From positions 3,348,001-3,412,000 of the forward strand of contig JACONQ010000002.1 in assembly GCA_014281115.1 (NCBI GenBank): a stretch of DNA of 64,000 nucleotides, given 5' to 3'. Under the pieces are notes generated by a model, which was given only the letters and a program-made list of their open reading frames with translations, searched no databases and was not told the origin of the DNA. The position numbers and the translations under genes were made by a program. Shown piece after piece: positions 24,569 through 36,341 of this stretch (the stretch's first letter is position 1; every line of letters starts with the position of its first letter). Origin of the DNA: Laburnicola sp. R22_1 (taxonomy: Eukaryota; Ascomycota; Dothideomycetes; Pleosporales; Didymosphaeriaceae).

Positions 24569-25441
24569 CCTGTAGAGAGGTGGAGATCGCAATTGTTGAT
24601 GCCTGGGTTGAGGGGGCGGATGCTATGAGGTGAGGTTAGTGAGTGGGTTTTAAAAAGGATATGATGAGATGAGAGGGGAGGGGATATGACGACCAGGATC
24701 ACGCCATATATATATATATATATACCAACCCGCACCCGCATTCCAACAGCCCCTCGAAAAACGCACAAGCCAAGCCCGTATTCCATAGCTTTTCCGCTCC
24801 AGAACCACTTACCCCGTCGGAGAAAGCCCGCATACGGAAACGCCACCCCACAATTGTTGCAACCGACACGATTTTGTCGGTGGAAGGAGCCGAAATTTTT
24901 TTCGGGCGATATGTGACTCACAAGGAGCCGAACCAAAGTTCAACTAGATGCGCATATGCATACCACAACTATATTAGAAACTATACACAAGGGCTCTTAG
25001 AAGAAGAGACGGAAGACCACGTAATAGAAAGTATGACTTACGAATTGAGTCAAGACCCCCTGCCGCTGGCGTTGAGCGAATGTGAATTTGTGATGTAGAC
25101 AAGCGGGGTTCCAGCACCAGTGTGGACGTGGGTTGCTACACTAAGCCCACCCTAGTTAACATTAGTGCATCATCCGTTACAAGGTTGCCAATAAAAATCA
25201 CCGTGAAAGTGAGCTTTCATCGATACTCGATTACTTCTGTTGATCTCATGTCTATCTCAAAATCCTTTGCGCTCATCCTAGGCCAATACGTTCCCCTCTG
25301 TTCCCAAGAGTAATGCAGCCCAAAAGATACGTGCACAATGCCTTTCTACCAATTAACCCATCCTTCTTAACAACCTGGATCGTAACAAATACCAACCTCA
25401 AGGAGTCCCAACCAAAGAATACTTAACATCTGTCTCGTAGC
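24569..25441. other. Intergenic region with TA microsatellite
   Basis: This lies upstream of the D-amino-acid oxidase and downstream of the 704-aa gene. A TA dinucleotide run lies at about 24,708-24,723. No convincing coding sequence is seen; the open frames here are short, lack splice logic and lie opposite or beside real genes. Confidence 0.6.
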
Positions 25442-27937
25442 TCACTCTCCCCCACGCAAGTGAGGCACCTCTGGGGATTGCCTGAACTTGGCATCGTTAG
25501 TTTCCTCCCTTACCATCTTTGCAGTCGGACTGCGGTCTCTTTCACCACCCAGGGTACCCCGTCTCTTTCTCTTGATGTGGGGATTGTCAAAGTCTCCAAT
25601 GTGAGGCAGGCTGGACATCGTGTCACTCTCTATGCCTGCTATCGGATCGGCGTTCGTATCGAAACTGAGTTCGTCTCCTAAAGCACTGAACAACTTCCGC
25701 TCCAATCGACCAGTGCTATCGATGCTAGACATTCCACCTTTATGACTAGGCATGAAGGTTTTGTCGACGGCCTCGCTTTCGATGATGTCTTCAATTGGAA
25801 CATGCGGTGAGGTGTAGATGGGCGTATTTTGGGGAGTTTTACTGTGCTCCTTCATTGCTGGATCGACATCTGGAAGCAGACTCTGGTCATGGCGAACATC
25901 GTGATCTGGCGACAGAATAGGCGCTTTGATGCCCTCCTTCCTGGATTTTATACTACCACTAGCGGTGGGGTTGGCCACAGGGCTACTTTTGCCCTCCCTC
26001 GGGACTGGGAACCTGATGGCAAGAGCGTTAGCGACAGGATGTTCTAGGAATGGCATGGAAATTGACCCGACTTACCCCTGGTCAAACCGAGATAGGTTGG
26101 AAAATATCGATGAAGGGTCGTGCATTGAAATATCCGAACCCCACCGGCCCATCTGAGCCTGAGGTACTACAAATGGGTGAGGAGTAGGCACACGGTTTGC
26201 GTGCGGAAACGGGGTCGGTAGGCGAGCACCCTGAGCCTCAGAAGGTGGCCGGTTCTCTTTCTCACTAGAGCATGATGGCTGATACATTTTATCGGGAGAT
26301 GTCTTGTTCATTTTCGTCTGCTGATTGAGTTCCTGGTAGGAGGCTTTACGAGCGAGTGCGGCTGCAGAAGGACGTGTAGACATATTCGGAGGCTGAGGCT
26401 GCGCGGTCATCTGAGTCGTGAACGCGGCGGATAGTGGACGCTGACTAGAGAAATCGCGTACACGAATTTTCTTCGGCGGACTGATTGCCTCAATCTGGAC
26501 CCAGAGATAAAACGTCAGCATCATCGAGGGTGGTCAAGAGCTTGCCACACATGAAACATGTGAGATAGTGTTTGGCGCACGTACGTACCAGTTGGCCCAG
26601 TTGATCGTCCCGCAATGTTACAACCACCTGCCGGGTGCCCTTTTCTTGTCGCGGTTGATGGCTGTCGCGTTTCTTGCCCGCTTCTAGATCATACTGTGTG
26701 TTATTCCATGGGTCTGTAGGCTTACCAAAGGTTGGCGATTGATATAGCATATCCGGCATAGACATATCAACACTAGAATGAGAGTTGGTTTGTTTTGTCG
26801 ACCAAGTACCCATGCTGATGTCGTCATAGGTATCAGCAAACGAGTCTGCAAAGGAGGTGTCCCAAAAGCCTGTTCGCCTATGTTTACCCCCCACAGCTGG
26901 CTTGGGAAACTGTGAGTGGTGGGGAGGAGGATCTGTTCGTGGTCGGACATAGGGGTCGGGGTTCCGTGGCTTCGTAAACGTAGATGGGGAACGTTGCGAT
27001 AGGGAAGATAGCATACGGTTTTCGGTACTCTGGTCACGGGACTTTACGTGTGGTATAGACACCTGTGGGAGATGGGGATCTCGGCCGCTTGATGCAAGAT
27101 ACAGTGGATTGCGAATTGGCCAAGAGATACCGGCTTGTTCAAGGATATCTGCTCGTGTCAATAGGGAATACAAAGCCATACATCCAATTCGAACAGAAAG
27201 GCTTCTTACCTTTCGGGGCATGTTGGAAAGTGAAACAGACGATGTCGTTCGTAACACCGAGGTCCAACTCTCCAGGACTGTTATTCTTGCGTACCAGCTG
27301 CTCCGACAAAAGCACCTTTATTCTTCCACTGTGCTCGCGAGCGTCCCACGAGTGCTGCATGAGAATATCTTGATGAAATGGCGGAAACTCGAGGAACGGA
27401 CCTCGTGGGTTGATCGATTGGGGGTCAATGATGGAGCGTTTTTGATTGACTGGTAACGTCAGAATACTTTAGCAGGGATCATTGGTATTAAAGGCCCTAC
27501 CAATCTCTTGTGGCCACCTCGAGGTGGTTTCATAGAAGCCGTGACTGAGCTCATCAGCACAGATCAACGCGGCTGCTGGGAAGAAAGAGCCCACAAAACT
27601 CGAGCACCGTCGACAACTACCTGACTGGTGTACACCACCTTCTGGGTAGTCTTCCGGCGTGACTCGATAAGAGTGGACGGTTTCGCGGGAGTAGTCCAAG
27701 AGTGCAACGAGATACGGAATGGCGCTGAGGTCGGGAGCGAGGCGATGTAGCACGTCAGCGTGGGCAACGGGTGGCCCTCTGGTGGCAAAACGTTAGCTAA
27801 GAGCACTTGGTACGAGCTGGGCATAACAACCAACACTTACGCTCGTCCTGGGAGGCATAGCAGGCGGTCCGGAACTCCTGGATTGGCACCAGTGAGTCCT
27901 TGGGGAAGAGGATGACATCCCAGTTATCGTAGCGCAT
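25442..27937 (-). CDS. Conserved fungal protein of unknown function, 704 aa
   Basis: Seven exons (27937-27841, 27778-27595, 27544-27501, 27449-27210, 27148-26589, 26494-26076, 26012-25442) splice in phase to 2,115 nt. The N-terminus MRYDNWDVILFPKDS and the following ordered part (to about residue 190; FRISLHSW, VDGARVFHGFYETTSRWPQEI) look like a folded domain that I associate from memory with uncharacterised proteins of Pezizomycotina. The remainder is Ser/Pro/Lys-rich and probably disordered (KENRPPSEAQGARLPTPFP, KRKRRGTLGGERDRSP). The KRKRR cluster near the C-terminus could be a nuclear localisation signal. For the last intron, the nearest AG (26,044) breaks the frame, while the AG before GTTCCC at 26,012, after a CTAAC branch site, restores it. 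No enzymatic motif was found. Confidence 0.8.
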
Positions 27938-28789
27938 GGTAGGCCGGTGCTATGGGTAGACTCGCAACCAGCGACTGACAAGAGCGGGGTCGCAGTGTGG
28001 AAGAAGAAGAAGAAGGGAGAAGCAGCATAGAGAGGTTTGCTTGAGTGAGCCGAGGCAGCGGCATCTCTGGCTTTCGTCATTGCCGGTGACGAGGCAGGCG
28101 CGGTCCGCCTGGAAGAACAGCCATCTGCTAAACAATCGACAATAGTACCTGTTACACCGTGTCTTTGACCTCCAGAACAGCTCTGAACATTGCTGATGGT
28201 GGCTTACTGTTACGGCGAAGACGACGCTTGTAGATGGTACCAACATAGGAAGCATCGGCTCGTCGTTGGCATGCAACGTAGCAGAATAGGCCGGACGGGT
28301 CCATATCGGGAATGGTAATTGGAAAAATACACATTCAGTAGGAGAAATCTTCCGAACAGAATAGGATTGCACCTAACTCCCTACCCAATGCCCACAGTGC
28401 AAATGCAACTTTTTTTAACTAGTTCCACCAAACAGAATAACCAAGCACAAAGAAGGATAGAAAAAAGCACACCAAAGACAGCAGGCCAATGCAAAAGGCA
28501 CATACCTCCGGCCAGGGTCAGGGAAAAAGTGCAAGCTACCGTACAAGTGCAAACCCCCAGCCGGTTATTCATGGGTATTATCATCCGCGCCAGACGCCAT
28601 GCTAAATGGACAGACGAAGAGTGAACCTGGCACTCGAAACAGGCTATGCACGAGACCTGATAACGCCTTTGGCTTTTATTCGATGTTTGGCGGAGAGCAA
28701 CATGTGGAGAGAAGGAGAAGTCCAGCGACCGATCTATCGACAATTGGACAGGGCCAGTAGTATGTTCGGAGGAAGTCGTACGCAAGAAA
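27938..28789. other. Intergenic / probable 5' leader of the 704-aa gene
   Basis: This stretch lies between the start of the 704-aa gene and the 3' end of the RNA-binding protein gene, both on the minus strand. It contains T- and A-rich patches but no open frame that I can support. Short minus frames at 28,152-28,334 and 28,381-28,785 lack recognisable content and are treated as noncoding leader or chance. Confidence 0.5.
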
Positions 28790-30902
28790 CTAAGGAAGCT
28801 GCTGGGAGAATGCGCTTTCGTGCCCGTCGCCGCTCGATGGGTGGTGCATCAGGCCGGAGCCGGTCGGGCCATCTGCCATGTTGACACCGTGTCCGTTGAT
28901 GGCGTTGAGGGGTATGCCCGGCTGGTACGGGCTCTGCATTTGGGGCACGCCGCCTCCACCGTAACTGCGAAAATGAACCGTCAGCGAGAAGCTCCTCCGT
29001 TTGATAATGACGCGAGCATGAACATGAACGTGAATGTAAATCGCCCCAAAGACCACCAGCAAACGCTCAACATGAGGACCAATAGAAACAAGGCAACTGC
29101 TGCAATAAGTGAAGGCGGTTATCAAGCACCCAAAAACATGGAAAGAATTGTAGATTGGAATGCCAATCAAGCGCACTTGTAAAGAAAGGCAGAAAGCATC
29201 CGACCCATGGCTGAAAGAACTAGCTACAACCCAATTTCCGCAACCAGTAGTGGACTGGCGGTAGCTGTTATACAAAGTCCCTCTAAGACATCCGAATATG
29301 GTGTCGTCAAATTGAAGCTTTTGAAGAACCGCCAAGGAAGAAAAGCAGACCAGATCGCTAAGTCGTTACAGGCAGTCGTGAATGGGTCGTAGAGGAAGCC
29401 AACCAGGCGAATCATATGCGCCGTGCATGAAGGAGAGAAAGAATGAGCTTACTGCAAGGACAGTCAGTAAAAGCCGTTCCCCGCGTCAGGCGCATCGCTT
29501 ACCTTCATTGGAGCAAAGTTGCCGTAAGGATGCTGCGGCGCCATACCCATCTGCGGGTATACCGGGGGAGGTGGGGCAGGGCGGTAAGGGGTGCCGGCCG
29601 GGCCAGAGTTGTTCTGGCTTCGGCCCCAGGACAGGCGAACGCGCGAATTGCCGATGGGGTAACCTTGCATTTGGTTAATGGCCATCTCGGCAGCGTGACG
29701 CTGCACGAACTGGACAAAGCCACAGCCCTTGCCCGGAGGGATCTTCACGTATGTGATCTCTCCGAAGCCTTGGAAAAAGGACCGCAGCTCGTCCTCGGTA
29801 ACGTAGCCAGAAAGACCGCCAACAAAAACAGTGGTGTTGTTAGGGTCGGTGAACTGATTCATGGGCTGGGGGGCACCATAATAACCCATCTGCGGAGGAG
29901 CGCCCATGGAGTACATGCCGAGAGGACCGCCGCCGGCGCCGGCATTCGGAGGCATGCCGCCCATGGCCGGTCCGCCGGGACCGCCGCTCTTGTTTTTGGG
30001 GGTCGCGGTACTGATGCGCATAGGGCGGTTGCCGCAGTACACGCCTTGCATCTCGGTAAGGGCCCGTTGCTGGTCGGCCTCGTCGGTGAAGCGCACGAAT
30101 CCATAACCGCGCGACATACCGGAGACGGGGTCTGACATGATCTTGGCCGACTTGCACGACTGGAACTTGTTCTGAAACAGTTGCACAAGAACGAACTCGT
30201 TGACCTCAGGGCCCAAGTCGCCGACGAAGATGCTGTATTCCGGGCCGCGTTCATCGCGGCTGGCGCTAATTTGTTAGCACATTCCCATCAAGCGCACCAT
30301 CCGAGGTTGCGGATCACTAACCTGCGATCGGCAAGGCCACCGCCAGAGGCCCAGTTGAGCTTGAAAGGGCGGTTCGAGTTGGGGATCAGCTGTCCATTGA
30401 GCGAGAGGGCCTTGGCCGCGGCAGTCGCGGAGGCGAAGTCGACGAAGCAGTATCCGGCGTTGGAGCTGCTGCGCTATTAGTAGAAGTTCAAGCAACACGA
30501 CTCATTGCCATACCCCGAGAACTTGTCGCGGATCATCTTGACGTTGACGTTCTCGCCCATGTTGAACCAGATGCTTCGCACGAAGTTTTCGTCGATCCAG
30601 GGCTCAAGCTCGCCCATCCTGCGCATCGGTCAGTACAGGCTTGTCCAGTGCGGGATTGGACGAGGCGACGGCGGTTGCGTCGCGGCGGCAAATGCACCGG
30701 GTGGAGCTCACCAGAGAGTCGTCTTGCCGCTGCCGTCCGGCGCGCCCTCTTGGGAGCCGCCGGAGGGGCCGCCAGCGTTGCCGCCAGAGAAGCCCTGGGG
30801 AGAAGTGTCCATGGGCTGGCCGAGGTCAGGTTGCGGGGCGAAGCCGCCGGCCTGCTCGCCGGCCGGCTGGCCCTGTTGGGCGTAGTCGTTTTGGAAACTC
30901 AT
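28790..30902 (-). CDS. RNA-binding protein with three RRMs, Nam8/Csx1/TIA-1 type
   Basis: The protein is probably an mRNA- or U1 snRNP-associated regulator of splicing or mRNA stability. Exons on the minus strand are 30902-30712, 30618-30514, 30468-30322 and 30265-29503 (402 codons in phase), plus a likely last exon 28964-28790. The N-terminus is Gln/Gly-rich. RRM1 starts at LWMGELEPWIDENFV with RNP1 NAGYCFVDF. RRM2 starts at SIFVGDLGPEVNEFVL with RNP1 SRGYGFVRF. A Gly/Pro/Met-rich linker leads to RRM3, TVFVGGLSGYVTEDEL with RNP1 KGCGFVQF, and QGYPIGNSRVRLSWGRSQ. The order of three RRMs with RRM3 VFVGGL is that of yeast Nam8/Ngr1 and fission yeast Csx1. The splice from exon 4 (after NFAPMK) into the YGGGGVPQMQSPY exon does not keep phase by a single GT-AG step, so the C-terminus is uncertain. 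Start taken at MSFQNDY. Confidence 0.88.
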
Positions 30903-32886
30903 GATGGCCAAAGTCGCAAGTAAACGATGGTAGATTCCGAGTTGATAGGAGCTAAGTGTGTCGTCTAAATATGCGGAGGCGAGCAGCTGGGGGGCTTAAA
31001 GAGATCTGGGCGCAAGAAGGTCGAGTTAGCGTGGGTGAAGCTGGGAGGGCGGCGGGCGCGGGCGCGAGGGCGGGTGAGGGTGGTGGGTGACGCGGGACCT
31101 CACTTACCGCGGCAAGCCGGCGTCTCGTTCTATCACTGCACGCGGGTGGACGGTGGTCGCGCGACGGGGAGGGGCGCGCAGGCGGTCTATGAGACGGACG
31201 AACGCACCGTGAGCCTGGAGCGATTGCCGAAGCCGGGAAAGAGAGCCGGAAGCTGCGACCGACGCCGAGGACGCAAGCGAAGCAGAAGTCGAGGGGGAAG
31301 GAGAGGCCGTCGAGGTGTGGTGGAGCTCGGAGCGGGGAGAGAGAGAGATGGGAAACGGCGCCGTGAATCAATCTGCGGGCCGTCAGTCAACCGGTCGGGT
31401 CGCACCAGGCCATCACATGCGCGGCCTGGCCAGCCGTCGCACGAGGCAGGCGACCACGGCCAACAGGCACGGCGAGCGGCGCGCCTTTGTCTGCTGCGTG
31501 GTGAAGCTGCAGTGTGCGACGCTCGGAGTCTGCTGCACTCGAGCGCGGCCAGCCTGCCAGGCGCCCATTGCGATGCGGCCGGCACCTGGCGCCAGGCTCC
31601 AGGCTCCAGGCATGCGCGTCACCGCCAGGCCTGGCCGCCGCCTGCAGCATGACGCCGGACGGGCAGCGCGCGTGCGGTGGTGCAGTGGTGCAGCTGGAGC
31701 GCGGGCGCCAAGCGTGAAGAAAATTGTGAGAGGACGGCGTGCGCAGGTACGTACCGAAAGGGCAACCGACGCCGGCTAGAGAGCAGCGCAGCGCAGAGCA
31801 ACAGAGCAGACAGAGCAGACAGAGCAGACAGAGGAGACAGAGGAGACAGAGCAGAGCAGACAGCAGACACGCAATCCCAGCACCCGCAAAGCAAACTCCG
31901 GGGACGCAAAGAGACGGCAGACGCAACGGCGGGAGGTGGATGTGCAGGAGCGAGGAAGGGAGGTGGGGTAGGTTAAGAGGACGGCGAGCAGACGACGATT
32001 ACGCACCCCGGCGCTTTCAACCAGCCCGCAGAGCTGCCCAGTGCCGACGAAGCCGCAAAAGTCATGTGGCGGGCCTCCGGTAGCCTTGGAACGAGAGGAG
32101 CCACCTCGGAGCCGGCCCTGGGCTGGGCGGAATCAAGCTTTGGCGATCTTCGACGCTCGCATTTATCCCACCGCCTTCACTGGCCCGTCCCACCTCGCCT
32201 GCCCGCGTCCCAGCGCAGCCCTGCTGCATTCGAGATCGGTTCATCAGATCTGGCCTTCGAGGCCCGCTTCATTGGCTCGACCACCCGCAGTGGATGGGCC
32301 TGCACGCCATCCGCTGCCTTATACCGCCCCTGCACCGCGACCGCCGACAGCACCATGACCCGCATCGCGCCACGGTCACGGTACGCCTCCGTCCCCACGG
32401 CCGGCCTCTGCCTGTGCCCGTCCCCAACGCGCCGTCCGACCGTGCTTGGCTCTGGCTGTTGATCATGGCAAAGCCTGCACCAACATGGGGCCGAACGCAG
32501 ACGCACTCACCCTGTTTCCACGCCTTGCGACTGGCTGCTGTTCCTGCAGCTACCGAGAACCGCTCCCCTCGGCATGCTTCTAGCAACTAGCGGCCCACAG
32601 CGCGACAAAGGAGATGGGCAGGAAGAGCAGCGGCCGCGTAGACATGTGTCGTCAAAAGCGCGTCCCGCAGTAGTTGGCGCATTGGTGCCCGTAGTACCAG
32701 AGGCACAACCGAAGTACCGTCAAGTCAAACACCATGGATCCAGGGCTCGTCACTTCGCCTTCGGCACACAGCAATTTTTCGAGCGCCGTGTCGAGCAGCG
32801 TTGATGTCATTGGTAACGTGCAACACTAACACAAGCACTCAACAAACTCCAAACCTCTCTCGTCGACATCATGGATTGCCGGACCC
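30903..32886. promoter_or_regulatory. GC-rich upstream region / long 5' leader of the RNA-binding gene
   Basis: About 2 kb of GC-rich, strand-asymmetric sequence separates the RNA-binding gene from scytalone dehydratase. On the minus strand a good donor (GCG|GTAAGTG, 31,107) and a pyrimidine-rich acceptor (CCCCCCAG, 30,987) suggest a 121-nt 5'UTR intron. A purine tandem repeat lies at about 31,800-31,870. Many long open frames exist on both strands, but all are Arg/Ala/Pro-rich composition artefacts without motifs or splice structure. I therefore see no protein gene here. Confidence 0.45.
31800..31870 (+). repeat. Purine-rich tandem repeat (AGCAGACAG-type units)
   Basis: Five to seven imperfect copies of a 10-bp AGAGCAGACAG / AGAGGAGACAG unit occur in a row. 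The complementary strand would read CTGTCTGCTCT in the presumed leader or promoter of the RNA-binding protein gene. Confidence 0.8.
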
Positions 32887-33550
32887 CTAAGCCTTCGCTG
32901 GGATACCCGACGCCTGCTGGGCCTCTCCCTCCGCCTCCCCGTCTCCGTAGGCACCCCGCCCCTCTGCGAAGACCTTGTCAAAGTCATATTCAAACCACCT
33001 AATGTCTGGGTTGAGACCCGCAAACTTCCATTCTCCATCCACTTTCTTGTACCAGTGCGTGTTGAAGCTGTGCGCGTGCCCCTTCACAGCGACCTTGGTG
33101 CGCGTCTCGTCGGTGTACCTCTGGTGCGGCACGCGAAGCTGATGGTAGCCCGTCATTTCGTCCTCTGCTGTCTTCTCCCAGCGGGTGCCGCCAATGAAGT
33201 GCTGCGTCTTCAAAAGCGGGTTACCTAGGACAGCGGGGTCGGACGCCATGGCGACAAAATCCTCAGCAGGCATAGCCTCCCACTCCTTATCGAGGAACGA
33301 GCGGTAATCGATCTTCAGCGTGGGTGCGATGCACTTGCGCAGACGGTCCCAGTCCTAGGAGGTAAGATTGTGTGCATTATCACTCGGGGACACTCAGGGA
33401 CAGTCCTACCTTGCTGTCATAGCTGTCTGCCCATTCGTAACACGCCGACTGGCAGCCCATCACATCTGTGTGCAGTCAGTTCTGAACCATCGAACCTACG
33501 ATATTCGTCCACCCACCATCAAAGGTAGGTTTTAGCTGTTGTTTGGCCAT
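32887..33550 (-). CDS. SCD1: Scytalone dehydratase (DHN-melanin pathway)
   Basis: The enzyme dehydrates scytalone to 1,3,8-trihydroxynaphthalene and vermelone to 1,8-DHN. Three exons (33550-33517, 33465-33410, 33354-32887) splice in phase to 185 aa; the usual length is about 170-220. The family text is strong: [22 protein letters not shown] (the active-site Tyr-Asp pair, then IDYRSF with the second Tyr), LKTQHFIGG (catalytic His), [12 protein letters not shown] (second His) and [13 protein letters not shown] with the Ser and Asn that bind substrate, then [14 protein letters not shown]. All residues known as catalytic in the Magnaporthe enzyme are present, so it should be active. The C-terminus has a 20-residue Glu/Gly/Ala tail. 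No other melanin gene lies in this window. Confidence 0.95.
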
Positions 33551-34339
33551 GGTTGCTGCTAAGTGTACACGCCAATTAAAATTGTTCTTTGGTTGCCTCA
33601 GTCTTTGATATTTGTCCTTGTAAGATGAAGTCCATCATCTTCTTATATGGTCATGTCGATATTGGTTACACGGCCTAATGTTCGGTATACGGTTCGGATC
33701 CCCACCCTGCACATTGAGCCTAGTGCCCCAGCCGTCGCGCATTCGCGCTGCGGTACATGGGGGTGCCGATGGCATTGTCAGCTGCGCCTGTGTGCTTGTT
33801 TGCGAATATGTGCGTCGGAGCTGTCGTCGCTGGGTCGGATGAAGGACGCACGGTTCGGGCGGAAAGAGCTGGGGTTCCGACTGCTTGCAAACAACATTGG
33901 CGCCAACACACGATAACTCGCCCACCCGCTGGACCTGTGGCCCAACTTGCCCAAGGGGCTGACATTCTCTACCCTTCGTCTTCGTTGTCGTCTGGTTGTC
34001 GTCTGGTCAAGCATTGCGAAAGCGTCAGCAGCCCTCTGTGCGCTTAATGGCTCGGTGCTGCGTTGCTGACACGCCAACACGAACAGCTTCGTGTCGTCCA
34101 CTCCATGGTGGTTGCAGGTCTATGTTTGGCACCAGATTTGTCAGAAATGGCGCTTCAGACAATGTTTGCTGTGCCGCATGTACGACTCTATGCGAGCGAA
34201 TCATGGCGGTTGTTTTCGGCCCCCAGCACATCAGCGAAACTAAGCGCTTCAGCCGTACATCCTGCCGCCTCCAGTCTCAAGATGTTCTGTCTTCAGTCTC
34301 TCGCCAGCCTTGATTCTGCTCGCAAATCTCATCTTAATC
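33551..34339. promoter_or_regulatory. Divergent promoter region, scytalone dehydratase / membrane protein
   Basis: About 790 bp lies between two divergently transcribed genes. No TATA box or known factor site stands out. Open frames here on both strands are short and mutually overlapping, without recognisable protein content. Confidence 0.4.
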
Positions 34340-36228
34340 ATGTCCATTGTGCTTCTAGTGGTTTCTCTTTTTGTTCGCAGAGGCGCATCGGAAGAGACGG
34401 TGTTGACCGGGTGGTATGAGCCTCCGAACAACCGTGGTGTAAGTCTACTATGGGCCTAATACAATACCCATTATAGTAACCAAGCTAGACATGGGACATC
34501 ATCGTTTCGTGTGTATTAACGTTGACCATTTGCGTTTGGTCTGCGCTTCACCTCAACGTGCCTTCCGAAGACTCCACTCTCAAAGCGAGGAACACAAGGC
34601 GGATGCGCTGGATTTTACTAGGTCTCTTTGCGCCCGAGTTGGTGGTATCGACTGCATTCGCGCAATTTCTCACGGCTAGCTGGCTGCGCCGAGAGATTTT
34701 GAAAGACGCCAAATACAGGAAAGAGCATGTGAGTTGATTGCACAAGAACCCAATACACTATTCTTCGTAACAGACTAACACATGTCAGGGCACTAACCCA
34801 GCATGGTCTTCGGAACAACAACTACTGGAGTGGAGCATTACACAATGTTACTTCGCTGTCATGGGTGGTATCCGAATTCAAACCAACAAGGAGTGCATCG
34901 CAAGCCATGATCGACTCACGTTGACGGCAGAAGGCGTTCGCCTGCTGTCATTCCTCGGTCGCTTGCCTGAGGTGGAGGAGGACCAAATTCTCGACAAGAG
35001 CAAGGCTGACGGACTAGCAAAATTTCTAGTTGTTATGCAAGCAGGTTGGGTGATACTACAAACGCTCGCTAGGGTTCATCAAAAACTTCCCGTTACACTC
35101 CTCGAAATCAACACCATGGGCCACGTTGTCTGCGCCTTTGCGCTTTATGGACTCTGGTGGAGCAAGCCATTGGACATCAAGGATCCGAAACTGATTCCCC
35201 ACGCCGAGTGGCAGGACCAGTACCTCAGTTTAATGTGGATGTGCAGTCCTATTTGCTGGCATGATGACGATTTTATCAGCGAGATCCGGTGCATGTCGTA
35301 CGTTCCACCGGCCGAGCGTAATGTCCCGGACAAGGCTCCATCTACCCAAGAAGAGGAGAAGTCGATGAACACGATAGCAGAGCTCTCTCAAAAGCCACAG
35401 AAGACACACTTCTCAATTGGATCAATCGGCGCACGGGACCCCATCAAGTTTATCGGACCTCTGAAAAAGTTTGAAGTCGGTGCGGACGGGAAGCCACTGG
35501 ATCACAACGTGAGTTATGTAATCCATGGCAAGTCTTTCAAAGTGGCTTCAGAACACACCGTCTTCTTCGAGCTCCAAAAACCCCATCATGGGCTCCAACA
35601 CTCCAAAGTGTACTGCCGACGAGCGTTGGTCGATTGTGACTTCCACGAAACTTTATCCGATGCCGCGATCAAGCGCTGGCAACTGGCGAATCTGGCCGTC
35701 GATATCATCTGGCATGAGTGCGAAAAGCGTCCAGAGTTCAAGGATTATTTCTTCACCACCTCCTCCCTTGGCATCTGGATTGGCGAGCTCATGTACATCA
35801 ACGACCACGTTCAGAATTTCCCCGGCCTCTCATACCTCGGCAGCGTCAACGTCCATCGTGATGTTCTTAAGTCTGTGGTTGCCTTCGCTGGATCCGCTTA
35901 CGGTGGTCTACATCTTTCAGCGTGGAACGACTATTTTCCTACTGAAGTCGAGAGGTGGCTGTGGATGTCCTGCGCGCTAGCCACCGGGGCGTCCGGTGTC
36001 ATACTTGCTCTATTCTTCCTAGCTACGCAGAAAGTGAGGGCCTTTGAACACTTGGAACACTTCATTCGGAATAGCAAAGCCATAAAATGGACGAGTGCAT
36101 CAATCATTACACCTCTGTTTCTCGCAGCGCGTGTTTTTATTGTCGTGGAGGCATTCATCAGTCTGCGTCGGGCGCCAGAAGACATATACAAGACTCCGGA
36201 ATGGAGCACATATTTGCCTCATCTATGA
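34340..36228 (+). CDS. Multi-pass membrane protein of unknown function, 592 aa
   Basis: Three exons (34340-34438, 34489-34728, 34789-36228) join in phase 0. The N-terminus MSIVLLVVSLFV looks like a signal peptide or anchor, followed by a short lumenal piece (TGWYEPPNNRG). A first membrane segment (IIVSCVLTLTICVWSALHL) precedes RNTRRMRWILLGLFAPELVVSTAFAQFL. The middle holds WSITQCYFAVMGGIRI, LVVMQAGWVILQTLARV and LEINTMGHVVCAFALYGLWWSKPLD. The C-terminal third has two to three more segments (WLWMSCALATGASGVILALFF, SASIITPLFLAARVFIVVEAFISL). From memory this layout (signal, TGWY..P..RGT, EINT.GH, YLLWW.KPLD) matches a common, uncharacterised family of Pezizomycotina. No transporter or enzyme motif was recognised. 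Exon 2 and its splice sites are strong; the first Met is the best in-frame candidate. Confidence 0.82.
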
Positions 36229-36341
36229 GCAGCAGCGAGGCTGAGGGCCATACGTTTAGGTCTTTGTTTCCTGGTTTCGCTGAGCGATGATGGATCCCGA
36301 GTACGGACGATATCTATGTCGAGAGCATGTCCATTCACGCG

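Noticed and set aside
29443..30135. 230-residue + strand frame opposite the RNA-binding gene
   Set aside because: It is a shadow of the RRM exons on the minus strand and has no independent motif.
31035..32590. Several long open frames (100-200 codons) on both strands in the GC-rich stretch upstream of the RNA-binding gene
   Set aside because: They overlap each other on both strands, consist of Arg/Ala/Pro/Ser-rich text with no motif, and follow from high GC lowering stop frequency.
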